Assembly (NCBI GenBank): GCA_014281115.1
Contig: JACONQ010000020.1
Span: 124,001 to 188,000, forward strand
Source: Laburnicola sp. R22_1
Taxonomy: Eukaryota > Ascomycota > Dothideomycetes > Pleosporales > Didymosphaeriaceae
DNA length: 64,000 nucleotides
Direction: 5' to 3'
The notes under the pieces were generated by a model. The model was not told the origin of the DNA and made no database searches. It worked only from the letters and a program-made list of their open reading frames with translations. Shown here piece by piece: positions 33,245-45,251 of this stretch (positions within the stretch are counted from its first letter, which is position 1; every line of letters starts with the position of its first letter). The translations under genes and the position numbers were made by a program.

Positions 33245-35360
33245 CCCGTTTTTCTCGCCTGACGCACGGGCTCACCTGGCGCACGGTTTTTGCCGAACAT
33301 CGTCAAATGCTTTTGAAGCTACTGAGCCTCACACAAATCTCTATATCGTCTAATTTTGAACAGTAGTAGGCAATCAAGTATGGCGAAAAAGTCTACTTGA
33401 TTATCTAATCACGATATCTTGTAGGGAGGTTGATATGCCGCCCCCGACGATTTGTCGCCTGCGGGGCCTCAATGACCTCAACAACCAATTGCTCGCTGCC
33501 ACGAACCTCCTAAGGGACAATAGACTGCTGCTTCCTTGCTTTTCTAGCCTGTTTAGCAAATTGGATGTCCTTTTGAAGCTGCGCAGCAGCAAGCCAAGCC
33601 TGTCTATTGTCCTCCTTTTCCTGCTGCTTCTGCGCTTGCTCTTAAAGCCAGATCTCCTTTGCAGTAGCCTTCATACGACGCCTCTCCTCTAAAGCTCGTT
33701 GCTTCTTGGCTTTCTCAATTGCCTTGCGCTGACTATCCTCCTCTTTTTAGAGCCTCTCTGCCTCTGCTGCCTCTGCCTTTTGAGTTTCACGCTTACGCGC
33801 TAGCTGCACCTTGTTTAGGCTCTAAAAGATAGCACCACTATTCTGAACTAGAGGCTGCTTAAGCTGGAGCGCTTTGCCTCTCTTCCGACGCTTCTTCTCG
33901 TTAACTAGCGCTTTTTTAAGGCCTTGAACCTCAAGTTTCAACATTATATTTTAAGTAAAGAGCAAGTGGATTGTTTGTGAGAGCAGCTTAGCCTTAGAGT
34001 CGTATACGTCGTTAACAACTGCTCGTAGAATCTTAGTAACCTTCCTCCAATCGTCAGCCATAAGGACAGACCTCAAGCTCTCGCTAGATAATAGTCTCTC
34101 AGCCTCAGTGTGGCTAAATCGTTCCAAGATAACCTCTGGCTTAAAGGGGTGAAGGCCACACGATTTGAAGCTAGAGAGGATATTCTTTGCAGTAAAAGCT
34201 TTCTCCTACGCAGTCCAGAACATGCGAAAGAAGTCTCGCTTAGTAAGTGCAGAGAAGGCTTGAGATTCCTCCATAAATCGTGCTACCTCGTACGAGTAGG
34301 CTTGTGAGAGTGGCCTGAACAGAGTGACGTCAAGCGGCTGCAGCGTATAAGTACTATGAGGAGGATAGACTGCTAGGAGGATCTTGTTGTCGTCGCAGTA
34401 CTTAATAAACTTCATATTGATGTGGGAGCCATGGCCATTGAGGATAAGCAGTCGATACTGTCGCGGTCGAACCTTTGATTTAGTCTCTCGATTAAAGATA
34501 GTCTTTAACCATTGAAGCCCAAGGTTATCGTTCGTCTATCCGCTAGGAGAGGAAGCAAAGAAGGCCGTGTGTATTGTAGGATTAAAATCCTGCAGCCATA
34601 AGTCTTGAATATTGCCCGAGACAGCCTGGTAGATAAGGCCTGGGGATAGAGACGATCTATTAGCGCATATGCAAGCAATTGTTGTAATCCATTCACGATT
34701 GCCGTCCTGAATTATTTGCCTAGTTCCCCCCTCCTTATACCTCCGTCGAGAGAACACCCGCTTCATCTTTGATAGTACGCCAATGAGGAAGCCCTTCTCG
34801 TCCATATTGTAGGTGTGCTGTGGCTCAATCTCGTACTGCTCGATCTTACGCTTTAAGAGCTCGAAATAGAGTGCGTACTTGAAGGCAGAATCAGCTCTCT
34901 TCCTATCCTTGTCTATGCCATTCGTCCATTTTGATACTAGGTCGAGATAGTGACGCTTGATGAACCGATCTGGCCAAGAGCTTCCTGCTTGTTTGCCGCT
35001 TATTTTAGTAGCAAAGTTGCGTAGCATGTTTCTTGTAGGTGGTAGCCCTCGCTGGCAGAGCTCGTCAACGTATTGTACCAGCTCTAGCTCCTGACGGTTG
35101 TTGAGAAGTCGTTGATTCTCATATTGGGCTGCACGGGAGCCCTGTACACTGCGCCACCTTCGCGATAGCGTAGATCGTTCAACACCATACTTTTTTGCTG
35201 TCTGCGCGATATTAACTTTTCCTCTAAGCTCCAAGGATTTCAAAGATGCCAGCGCCTGCTCAATCGGGTCCATATTGGTGGAGCTACATCTATTTCAATT
35301 GTGGGGATTTTTGGAAAAGTGTGCGTCAGGTGAGCCCGTGCGTCAAGCGAGAAAAACGGG
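33245..35360 (-). mobile_element. Second TA-flanked DDE transposon, complete ends
   Basis: The element is 2,116 bp, flanked by TA (33243-33244 and 35361-35362). The TIRs start CCCGTTTTTCTCGC and continue about 40 bp (TGACGCACGGGCTCACCTG) with two mismatches. Its transposase is pogo-like. It belongs to Tc1/mariner but to a different family from the 13.3-15.1 kb element, since TIRs and protein differ. Confidence 0.9.
33405..35273 (-). pseudogene. Pogo-like transposase, stops and altered DDE
   Basis: One frame runs from ATG 35271-35273 (MDPIEQALASLKSLELRGKV) to TAG 33405 (622 codons). An HTH segment (AQTAKKYGVERSTLSRRW), a CENP-B-type HTH, and a DDE_1 domain follow. The first acidic residue is in YNMDEKGF and the third in TLQPLDVTLF. 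The second position, normally Asp, reads Asn in LLILNGHGSH. TAG codons occur at 34536 and 34206, and further stops lie in the Lys/Gln-rich C-terminal tail. No frameshift is seen. RIP-type transitions explain the stops, and the D-to-N change alone would abolish catalysis. Confidence 0.8.
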
Positions 35361-36604
35361 TACGAAAGCACATGCCGAGTAACAAACGGGTCAGCGACTA
35401 ATTATTGAGAGACATGCACGACATTTCGGACCAACTCGGCTAGTGTAGGGAAGGCATCTGTCCTATTGGCCCGGTGAGGCCGCCCAATATACAGCGGGAA
35501 CAGGTTGGCGACGGGAGACGCTGCGGGTTAGCTCGAGTTACATGGGATATCGGAAGGCTGGGATCAGGTGATAAACTGTACTAGTGCCCTTTAGGCTTAG
35601 TTCCGGGCGGAATAAGACTCTCTCGCTGCGGGTTAGCTCGTCTGTGGGTGCTGCTCAACGGGATGGTCATCGAGGGCCACTTCACCGTCGCCAGACGCAC
35701 CGCGGCCAGCGATAATCGCTTTGCTTGCAGGTGTTCGCGTTGTGCCGCGCAGGTCCTGTACAGGTGCCGTGTGCGGGTGCCGCGTTAGTAGGTGCCGTGC
35801 AGGCGCAGGCAGGTCCAGACCAGACCAGCCCCGCTCACCAATTACCCTGAAGAGATTCGCGCATAGAGCCCATAATCACACAATCCAACAATCCAACAAC
35901 GCCCATTATTTCGTTCCCACGTTGCATGAGCTCATTTGCTAAGCCTAAATTGCGTTAGCACCCTCCGGCAAATCTCTATCCACCTCGTGATGAGGTTACG
36001 TACCTTCCGGCGAATCGTATGTTCCTGTCTTCAACCTTGACGGCCCAACGTGACAGCAATTTACGCCCAAAGATTGTCTCGTTATCCGTGTCCTTTTCTC
36101 TTGCAAACCTCATTATAGGATCGTGAGTCAACATGCTCTATGAAATCTTTATCCACGAACCGGCAGACGACCTCTAGCGATTTCTACCACCTCGTATCAG
36201 CTGTTGAAAGAACCGTTTCACTCCGGCTTATCTTCGCAGTATCACTGAATCGGTATACGCGGTCAATCAACGGCTTCAAGATTCCAATGGTACGGGTTTC
36301 ATTCACAAACAAACCTGATCTAACGCGTTCATAGTCGTTTGACATACGACCACTTCCTCCATCCATCGACTTCTCCGGCGCCAAAACAAGTCCATATCTG
36401 GTGGAAGGCAAGGGCCAGAAAGTATATTGGCGGAACTGCTGGGTCAAGGTGTACGATAAGGGTCAATCCGTGCCAAGAGAACAGCACGACAAATGCGATG
36501 GGTGGGCAATAGTGCTTGGAGATACAGAGGTTACATTTGGTGGACAGGGTGGGAGCATCAAGGAGACATAATGGTATGGGAATGCTAGGGTGAGCTAAGT
36601 TGCT
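35361..36604. other. Intergenic, no supported gene
   Basis: A GC-rich patch with GGTGCCGTG-type imperfect repeats lies at 35750-35815. A plus-strand stretch near 36137 (MLYEIFIHEPADDL) may be a coding relic but has several stops. Confidence 0.35.
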
Positions 36605-37698
36605 TCATTCATAGAGTTTCCTTCTTATTCGCACACCTTCTTTCTCGTCTAGAGACAAGTTGATGACGGCACCGTCCATAGCCCGATGGGAGATCGTCAT
36701 GGTTACACATTCTGTAAGAGGGTTCCCTTGCTCAGCTTCTTCCTGGAAGGCTGGACTTGTCTTGATTGCCTTTTCAATGTCGCAACCGAGCCACTCCAAG
36801 ATCTTATGCCGTTTGCAGCCTCGTAAGATAAGGTCTGGGCTAGGGATAACTCTGAGGCCGGATGGTAGAATAAGGTATCGTTGTTCGTCCGTCGATTCGA
36901 TATGGACATCGAACAGTTCACTTGCAAGCCGTTCGACTTTATTGTTCGTGACTTCTAGGCTCATCATGCAGCCCATTTTGTGCCCAAAAGACGAGGCGTC
37001 GAGGAAGGACATTGCGATAGCCGCTTTCCATGTACCATCATTGCTTTGCAGTCTCCTGATAGCGCCTGCGGTGAACACAGGAAGCACAGTCGCAACCCTT
37101 AGGACAGGAGGGTTTCCCAAGTTGAAGTGAGCGGCACTTTGACATGTATTGGTGTACATGTAAGCATTGTTCACCGGCGCAATGAAGTTCTGAACAGTTG
37201 TGGCCAGTGGACTACCGTTCCCGTCCGCTATTCCTTCTGGGGTCAGAAACTACTACATGGAAGGTGAAGATACTCACGTCGTCTCTTTTGCGATGCTCCT
37301 ATGAAATCGGTGTGAATCGGCTTGATCGCCTTGTTGAACACGTCTTGGAATTTGATTCGAACAGCAGGAGGGATTGCTTTCTGCACTTCTCGAGCTAAAA
37401 ATTGACGGCTTTCAGCTGGGCTCCCATCAACAGCCTTGAGCATTTGATTGCAGGCGGCCTGGCCATCGAAGTGGACTGCGCTTTTCGCAGCACGCTTAGT
37501 CAGGAAGTGCGCAAACCAGGCCGAGAATCCACCAGCGTCTAGGAACAGTCTTTCTGTGGATGTTCTTTCCGCTTTTGTGTCCTCTTGGTATGCCTTGGCA
37601 AGCCCCTTTGGTGTGTTCGTAAAGTCAAGATGGGCAAGGAGCAAGTCGGCATGGCCCTGCTCTGCGTTTGGAGAAACGTCCGGTTGGCCGGCTTCCAT
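36605..37698 (-). CDS. Two-exon hypothetical protein, 350 residues
   Basis: Exon 1 (37698-37278) starts MEAGQPDVSPNAEQGHADLL. A 41-bp intron (37277-37237; GTGAGT donor, CTGAC then CCCCAG) leads in phase into exon 2 (37236-36605), which reads GIADGNGSPLATTVQNFIAP, then ILEWLGCDIEKAIKTSPAFQ, and ends RIRRKLYE before the stop. No signal peptide, transmembrane segment or familiar domain was recognised. The clean phase across the intron and absence of stops over 1.05 kb support a real gene. The intron is short for this group, so the junction is the weakest part of the model. Confidence 0.6.
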
Positions 37699-39469
37699 GT
37701 TGTGTGCCTGAGTAGAGAGATTGTTGGAATGTGGGTTTTCGTGATTTGCATAATTGCGGGGTTCGCGGGATTTATGAAATCCAACATTCTTAGAAAATGG
37801 GTCAGATGACGTCTAATTAATGCTTGGCATTCGACTGGGAAAGAGGCGAGTTCCTCTGCACATATTGGTGGCGCAATGATCCGGGATGCGTCGGCTGTTC
37901 GCCAAGCCCGCCGAACCGGGGCATAGCTGCGGACAACGTGGCTGAAACCGAGTAGGAATCAATCAATCAATCAATCAACTTATTGGTGGCATTTATCAAA
38001 ACTAACACCAGTCTTCGATTAGTGGAGGTCCTTACATAGCTTGAACTCTCAAGCCGAACTAGTGCTAAGAATCGCTCCATCTGTAAGCCTTTTCTCTGAC
38101 CGTACATCACCGCCAGGTGCATAACAGTGCAGAAACCATCAGTTGCGGTCAGTATGCAAGCCTCTTCACATTCCTAGGTATCTCCGCAATGAAGGACGGT
38201 GCTGGCTATGCTCGGTAGTATCAAGAGAGCGCAGGGGAAAGGCGTGAACCACAGGCGAGGAGCATAATGCTCGCAGTCGCCATCAACCCTCCCGACCTGA
38301 TGTTTGATTGCAGTATGCCTCACAGTATTCAGAAGTGTGGTATCAGTTCAGTCGGCAGATTTTGGTAGATCAACTTCTACCTTGAGCAACATTGCCGCTA
38401 CAATCTGACCACGGGTTCGTGGTACCGGTCCGATGCCGGTCGCAAATCTCAGGTCTAAGCGAATACCGAGTTGATTGATCAGACCCCACTGTTGCTTCTT
38501 CATCAGCTGTGCTCGACAGTAGCAGGGGAGTAGACTACACGGGAAAAGTCAAGAGAATGTACTAAGGCGGCCGCAGGAGCAATGAGAGGAATGCTGTTGG
38601 TTAGCTAGGGGGACGGATGAAGGGGAGAGACACAAGGAGCCGGGGTGAGGGCTGAAGGAAGATAGATAAAAGCTACATCAAGTAGTTGTAGAGTCATTGG
38701 TTCATCTGCTGGCTTCGCACTTCGCCTCGTGCAGGACTAGAGCCCGTCCGTTCGACACCAGATGCGGAACTCGTTCAGTAGGCGCTAGTGCCAATGCCTG
38801 TGACATCGAAAGTGAAATGCACGACCTGACTCGAATCAGCTTTACGCGGCACAGGAACCTAGCATATGCAATACTATCAACATCCTACCACTTCCCCGCG
38901 AATAGCGCCCACCTTGCCGCCACGAACAGCGGATGTAAGCCATGAACACGTCTGGGATGAATGCGTCTGCGACTTGACTCCTTCAGGCCTTGGAGTATGC
39001 ATTGCCATTGACAGTAGAACAACTGCACAAGGGGAATGCCGTTGTTACTTCTGCAGCCACGCTTGACAATACCAGGGAGCTCGGATCGAGGGAGCAGGAA
39101 GCCATGGCGTATAGGACGAGGGGTATAGGAAGAGACGTATAAAGTCCACGATCTAATCAAGTTCTTCGTCTTCTATCCTCAAAGCCACTCCTCGGTCTAC
39201 ACATCCTGCAAAGCATTGGCTGCCCGTCACGCCCGTCCGTCACCTCTACTGTCAATCATTGACGTCTCCCTCCAGCAGTACAGCCCTTATTGTCAGCCAA
39301 AGAGTCCGTTCCGCAGCAACCACCGCTTGCATTACCCAGGCAGCTCGAATCAATTGCCCTTATACGCCGCAATAACACCAAGGTAAGAACAGGCAGTATC
39401 CATTTCTAGACCGCATGTTTACATTTACATAAGGCTATCCTTCACATCTACCTCTAAGACTCATCCATC
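37699..39469. other. Intergenic, AATC microsatellite
   Basis: A short (AATC)n run lies near 37956-37978. No gene is supported in this 1.8 kb. A CT/CA-rich stretch at 39180-39460 precedes the small frame at 39470 and could be its promoter and 5' untranslated region. Confidence 0.4.
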
Positions 39470-39709
39470 ATGTCCAACGGTCAATCAAACCGCTCTAACT
39501 CTGCCCCTGCCCCACCAAACACTCCCAATCCAACGGGCCAGCAGGACAGTTCTCCCCAAACCGTCAATGGACAAGTCAACAATGGCGATCCCGGTGCCGG
39601 AGGAAACACTTCACACAATATGTCAGGGAATGCCCAGGACAATGTGACTTATCCAAGCGATTCTCTACCCGACGCAACACCTGAAGAAAAAAAGCAAATG
39701 GGGGTTTGA
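39470..39709 (+). CDS. Small Asn/Ser/Pro-rich protein or first exon
   Basis: ATG at 39470 in a good context (CATCATGTCC) opens 79 codons: MSNGQSNRSNSAPAPPNTPN, a low-complexity polar middle, then SLPDATPEEKKQMGV. A G run just before the stop allows a one-base slip into FDAFNNS, so the present end may be a frameshift. It looks like the disordered N-terminus of a larger protein. Function unknown. Confidence 0.4.
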   Translation: MSNGQSNRSNSAPAPPNTPNPTGQQDSSPQTVNGQVNNGDPGAGGNTSHNMSGNAQDNVTYPSDSLPDATPEEKKQMGV

Positions 39710-39894
39710 CGCTTTCAACAACTCTAAGAGTTGTTGAACTCGCGGTCGGAGGCTCGTGGCGGCCACTTGATTACGGAAGCACACAGGACTATCATTATTC
39801 CGGTCGAACCAGGCGCCGCCTCTTGGCATATCGTCATTGGAGGAACGAGGTCGTGTGATATGGTGCCTAGGTGTCCTTTAGGCTTAGCGCAATA

Positions 39895-40625
39895 ATGAAA
39901 CTTGTCATCGCCATTCACCCAAACGCTTTCTCCGTGCACTACATTATTTTCATCCTTCTACCAGTTTTCTTCCCTTCTGTGACGTTTCATCTCTATATAC
40001 CTAGCCGTGCAATTCCTCTTTTCAGTCCAGAACTGTCTTTTGCCTACCTGCCTCCGATGCCCCATCACGCCTTTATACCTTCAACGCCACATCTAGACGA
40101 ACTTGTTGCCGCTGTGGTACTGGAAGGCAGGTCTCCGTTTCCAGTGAAGGAAAATAAAACAATATTATTTTCGTATGACTGGTCGGTGGAGTGCTCCCGG
40201 GTAGTAGCAGAGGTCTTGAGCAAGGTATGTACCAGAGGACTTTATTTATGCAGATATATTTCTAACAGACGTCTAAGGGGAAGGAAATCAGAGCTGCGGT
40301 TAAGGCTGCGGGGGTAGAGGCAACTGTGAAGGGTCTGAAGAAACAGCCGATAGTATTTCGCTGTACATCTGGCCACGTCTCCACCAGGGAAGACGAAATT
40401 GTCATTCTTGTACCGACCACTCCGCCCGAAGCGCTCAAGGAGGCAAAATTGCGAACTTGGAGAAGCATAGAGCACGGGAAAAAAGAGATGAATCTGGTAC
40501 CAGGCATGACAATAATCTTTCCTGACGTCCACTACGAGATGTCTGACGACGTTGATCTCCTTCATATGTATTGTGAGCTGTCATTGCCAAGTGGGGCTAG
40601 GCGGCCAGAAGGAAGTGGAGAATAA
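39895..40625 (+). CDS. Two-exon hypothetical protein, 228 residues
   Basis: Exon 1 (39895-40224) starts MKLVIAIHPNAFSVHYIIFI, a hydrophobic segment that could be a membrane anchor or uncleaved signal. The 44-bp intron (40225-40268) has GTATGT and CTAACAG. Exon 2 (40269-40625) continues in phase 0 through QPIVFRCTSGHVSTREDEIV and MNLVPGMTIIFPDVHYEMSD to the stop. No known domain was recognised. The perfect intron signals, phase and lack of stops argue for a functional gene. Its job is unknown. Confidence 0.6.
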
Positions 40626-40653
40626 TATACTATGTCTTAGTATATGAACAGCC

Positions 40654-42477
40654 TTAGAGTTCTAGGCTGAATTGCGCCTCGAAGTTTAGTGTATTCCAAT
40701 TAAAGTTCTCCAACGTACTTAGATAGTCGCTTGGGTAGGTGCCCGTATCCTGAGTGGCGGCTGAGTGCTCCCATAGATAGTCACTTGAGTAGGTAGGCTC
40801 GTCGCGAGCTTGGTGGGAGGTCTGCTGTGGTTCGTTGTGGCGGTCAGGACAACCGTGGAATTCAGTGCGGACACCGTCGCAACTCTCGGCCAAGTTGATG
40901 CTCGCTCCAAATGGACTGTTTGGGGCCAATTCCGCTGTCTGGCGCCCTTCCTGGCTTGTCCCAGATTCGCCTGCCATGGGAGGTGCCTGCTGCCCGGTCT
41001 GGACGAGTTCTTGAGAGGGCGGAGTCAGTAGCTGTTGGGCCTGAGGATTCGCCTCGACGCTTGTCTGGAACGCGTTGGCGTTGGAAGATACGGCCAGTCT
41101 GAAAATGCTCTTATGTATTACCGCCGCCTCTTCTGAGCCCTGCACGGTATTACCTTGCCCCTCAACGCCGTCGGCCTCCGGAAAATGATGGATCATGTTC
41201 GAGTTTCCTGCTGATTCTGGAGTACTCTGCTGTATATTCCCGGCAGCGTGCTTCTCTAGAGGTTCCGACCTCGTACTATCTTCGCCTCGGTCGAAATCGA
41301 CGCTGATGTGGTCATCTTCGTCTTGCCGTAACGCATTCTCCATTGTGGCGAGAGTGGATTCCGTATCTGTCGGGGACCTGGTCGTGCGGTCGTTTGTTGC
41401 TAGTAGCGATATCTTCCGTTTCTTCTGCGGTTGCTCAGCATTCGCTCCGTCATATCCTAAAATTTCACGCGCTGAAAGTAGGCTATAGGTAATTTAGCGA
41501 AGAACATTTTCGGCATCTTGGTCGCTTACCAAACAGCGGGCTCCCAACTTGCTACGACTTCTGGAACTGTGTGCGAAATGCAAACCGCATTGCTCGGTGG
41601 TATGTATTCCTGTCCCTTCAATACGCCGAGCATGTAAACTAAGCTATCAGGGTGATTAATGTGCGCGTAGCGATATGGCTGATAAGGTACGCCTTCCATT
41701 GAAGTAAGCAAGCCATGGTCCAGATGCAATCGAGGAAGACGTACAGAAATAGCACAACGTCGTTGCTTGACTCCAGGTCCAACCGGCCCTAACGAGACCC
41801 TTCATCAAGTCCTTGTTCACCCATGCTGCGCCGTCCCAGATACGCTTCAGATACTTATTGCCGCCATTAACCTTCATCTTTTCCCTCATCATTTTGACGA
41901 TACTTTCCCGGTTAACGAGGCCCATGCTGTCCAGCACGTGGAAATACGAGAGAATATGGAGCAAGTATATCCGAGTCCTTGCCAGTGAAATAGAAGTCTG
42001 CTGGAGGAGATCCGCGGCTTGTTCAGCATGGTGTTCTGCTCTACTGATGATCGCTGCACCTTTCTGCCTTGGTTGAACGAGTTGCCCAATTCGCTCACAG
42101 GTGGATCCAGACGGCGTTGGGCTTTTGATGCCCAATTTGCTCGCTTTATTGTTCCAGTCTTGCGCAAGGGGGGCCTCTGCTAAAAACAAGTCGGCGGCAG
42201 CTTTCCAGTCGGGTCTTTGTTTCTTCCACGGACCGCGGTTGACAGAGCGCCTTTTCGTTCTACTGCTTGATGGCTCGAATAAAATGGTCTGAAAGCTATC
42301 CAGCGTTGAAGAAGCTTGTTCCTGAGGCTGGCTCGGTGCGGATGGTTCGTGGGTGAGGGCGAGTAGCTCTCGAGCGGCCGATTCGCGTAACGCGGTCGAA
42401 ATCGCACAGTCTGCATGATGACGTTCGTAAACCTTGATAATGGCTTTTAGTTGATCAATATTGTCTGAAGCGGCCAT
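40654..42477 (-). CDS. Three-exon hypothetical protein, about 573 residues
   Basis: Exon 1 (42477-41821) starts MAASDNIDQLKAIIKVYERH and contains a Lys/Trp-rich patch (RGPWKKQRPDWKAAADLFL) and a helix-rich middle. The first intron (41820-41766, 55 bp) has a GTGAAC donor and is the less certain one. Exon 2 (41765-41530) includes YQPYRYAHINHPDSLVYMLG. The second intron (41529-41483, 47 bp; GTAAGC..CTATAG) leads to exon 3 (41482-40654), which is acidic and Gln/Ser-rich, with a basic patch PQKKRKIS and a degenerate repeat (YSSDYLWEH, YPSDYLSTL) near the end. All phases join without stops. The basic patch plus acidic tail hint at a nuclear protein, which is only inference. Confidence 0.55.
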
Positions 42478-42962
42478 ATTCTATTGAACAATACCAACGA
42501 GTTGAGCAGTGAAAAGACTAAACCAGGAGACGACCTGTCATCATTTTTGGGGGAAAAGAGTTCTTTTCGCCAAAGGTGGTTAGCATCGCGCCACCTCCAG
42601 GGCACCCACGAACACGAGTGCACTTCGTACAGCTCCGATAACCGATCGTTTGCGAATTGGGAACAGCGCTAACAATGTCCGATTCGCCGATCATTCGCAC
42701 CATTCATGCTGCCGCCCTTAACCCCACCCCGGTAACCATCCCGATTTCCCCGCCCATCAGCCAGGAGTGAAGCCGTCTCAAAAGCAAGGTGCTTATGCCA
42801 AATCAACTTCCCTCAGCTGACGATCCCCAAGATATATCATGCACGTCCTCCCTCACAAGGCTGAGACGTCCCTCAGTCCTTCACCGGTTGCCTTCCTGCA
42901 CGACCAGCCTCACATCCATTTAGTCCTTATTGGCTTTGCTCTCTCACCGCCCAGCCTCCAGA

Positions 42963-43451
42963 ATGCGAGTGTCTACCCTCCACACGGAGCAGAATCACCA
43001 AGGTCCTGTCAATCTGGTACGCAGCCCCAAAAATACGGCTTTCCAACTCTAACCATCTCCCCAGGAAGTGAGCCGTGTCTTGCTTGTTCAATGGCGGGGA
43101 CCAGAAATATACGTCAAGTCATGGGTTCGGAATGGCACTCCTCAGCAATATACCTACTCTATTCAAGAGCTAGTATGGCCAGACTTCCAGCGGCTTCGTG
43201 GGGCTATCAACGGACTTGAGAAAATATCTGAGGGACTTTACGCCACAGTCGAGGCTATGTGGAATGGAGCGGAGCATATGCGGTGCAATAAATCCATTGT
43301 CGAATGTTCCTGGGAGTCTGAGTCGCCAGGGTTCATTCTAGGTGCCATAAAAGTCCACCATGTTGCCACTCCTTTCAACCACGCAAGGGGCGGTCGGGGA
43401 TTTCTTCGGTGGATGTTGCCTTGCATAGGGTGGCCACTTGGAGTGTCTTAG
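42963..43451 (+). CDS. Two-exon hypothetical protein, 146 residues
   Basis: A short first exon (42963-43016, MRVSTLHTEQNHQGPVNL) joins through a 48-bp intron (43017-43064; GTACGC, CTCTAACC, CCCCAG) in phase 0 to exon 2 (43065-43451), which reads EVSRVLLVQWRGPEIYVKSW, then IQELVWPDFQRLRGAINGLE, and ends IGWPLGVS. The intron signals are textbook for this group. The protein is Trp-rich and soluble with no known motif. An upstream start is possible. Confidence 0.55.
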
Positions 43452-44325
43452 TGCTAAGGAGACTTTTAAGGGTCATGGCGAGCTGTAAGTACTAGACCGT
43501 CTTTCTTGCTCTGCACGCTAATGGGCATCGCAGAATGCGGAAATCCTGCCCCAACCACCGCGCCCACTCTCTCTTACACTCATGGGCAAGCTTGAAGAAC
43601 GAGACGGCCATTTTTGCTGGCTTAGAGCTCAACAAGGTTCAACCCTAGACGGGTGAAGACTTCATTTCTTACAATGGAACCTCCCACGCATCTTTGACAT
43701 GTATTTTCCTTTGTTTATCAAGGCGGCCACCCTTGCTTATGCTCATTCGTTGTATTTCCACGTCGTTCGGTACCGAATATTGGACAATGTCCTCCGCTGT
43801 AACTATAGAAATCAGTGCTTTTCAAGATTAGGCACTGACATGGAATACCTGTATAATCTCTTCCTTCCAGCATGGTCTGCACCAGATCCATACACAGTCA
43901 TTACACGCGTACCCGAACGGATCGCAATAGCCTTGGCAAGTTGTGCACCTAGAACGCTGTGACGACCTTTTGCATACGGCATGTCGACAAGACGAGGACA
44001 TGGCGCCTTTGATTGCGAGTTCGTGGTGAACTGATCTGGACTGCGCATTGTCTATGCAAGCGGAGTACTTATGCGTGGGACCTCCACCCCCGGTCTTTGG
44101 TGCAAGGGCCAGATGCAGTGTGCGGAAACTCCCCTGTCCGTTGTTGCTGATGGTATGCATCCTTTTGTCCTCCGAATAACCTCGGGGAACGCTGATCAGA
44201 GGCAGTTCTGACCGCTCCCTGATGGCGAAACTGTTCGGATGGACTGTCGGCCATCATACCGAATCTATCGCTGGCAGCATCCGGACGCGTGGCTGTCCAG
44301 CGAGGTGGATACATCAAGCAGTCTA
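43452..44325. other. Intergenic, no supported gene
   Basis: Minus-strand frames of 78-118 codons here (43812-44425) have no motif and are not supported. Confidence 0.35.
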
Positions 44326-45211
44326 GACTACCGCAGGCCCACTTATTGGACGGGAAAAGTGCCATCCCTCCCTCTCCAATGTCCACGACGAGACGAAGAC
44401 CCCCGAGCAAGGCTCTCGTAAACAATCAAGCGGCGACAACACAGAACAAGTGGCCGAACTCGCCAAGACATGGAAGCTCACGTACAAGAATGCCACAAAA
44501 TATGATGACTGGCAGACAAGTGCAGAAGTGGAAGGTTATTGGGCAAATACATGGAAAGCGGAGTCGCGCTGGCAGTGTCAGGTGTTGGTTAAATACAAAC
44601 ATCCAGTCAAGGAAGCGGCTGTCCTACAGAAGTGGCAAGACGTTCTGCCTATTGTGGAATGGGCAGATGAGAACGAGTTCAAGGAATCCCTTCGTCACAT
44701 GAGAAACTATGCAGGGTATCACCAGACGGCAGAAGGATGTTACAAAGGTTGGTGCTGGGGTCCAGACAACTCAGTACTTGGATGGTACCTCCATACCAAT
44801 CGTCAACCCGCGAGGGACGGCCATGGCAAAGAAGCCAGTACACCACAGGTAACTACGACGATTGGCTGGACCTGCAGGTATTAACTCTCAACACAGGAGT
44901 TCACTTTCTGCAGAGTTCTATCTGGTGGAAGTCGTCTAGAGAACGATCCCGACATTTTGAGCGTCATTGAACTTAAGGACAAGTCCCATGAGGTCCTTGT
45001 TAGGTCACATGCGCTCCACGAACTAGAAGGGCGGTATAGAATAGACGCCTTATACCACCCGCTGAAGCCAAGCGAGGGACTAGTAAACGTGCAAGGATCC
45101 ATTCAAGCAAAGCGTATGGTTGCGGAGGATTTCAAGAACCGTAGTGTGCTTTGTGGATCAACGATCAAGCCTATATACGAAGCAGCTTACAACTATTGGG
45201 AGGGAGTTTGA
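44326..45211 (+). pseudogene. Trp-rich hypothetical protein with a 16-bp insertion
   Basis: The frame around 44450 reads ELAKTWKLTYKNATKYDDWQ, then HPVKEAAVLQKWQDVLPIVE and CYKGWCWGPDNSVLGWY, clearly protein-like. After about 44840 the coding frame is the one reading TTGNYDDWLDLQVLTLNTGV, and beyond about 44905 it changes again to VIELKDKSHEVLVRSHALHE, ending YNYWEGV at TGA 45209. The second change is caused by 16 bp (CACTTTCTGCAGAGTT) absent from the otherwise matching copy at 24962-25133. The first change may be an intron that I could not place. No start codon was fixed. Family unknown. Confidence 0.5.
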
Positions 45212-45251
45212 GAGTAAGAGCAACAAATGCTAGGAGGATCGTGTATTTGCT

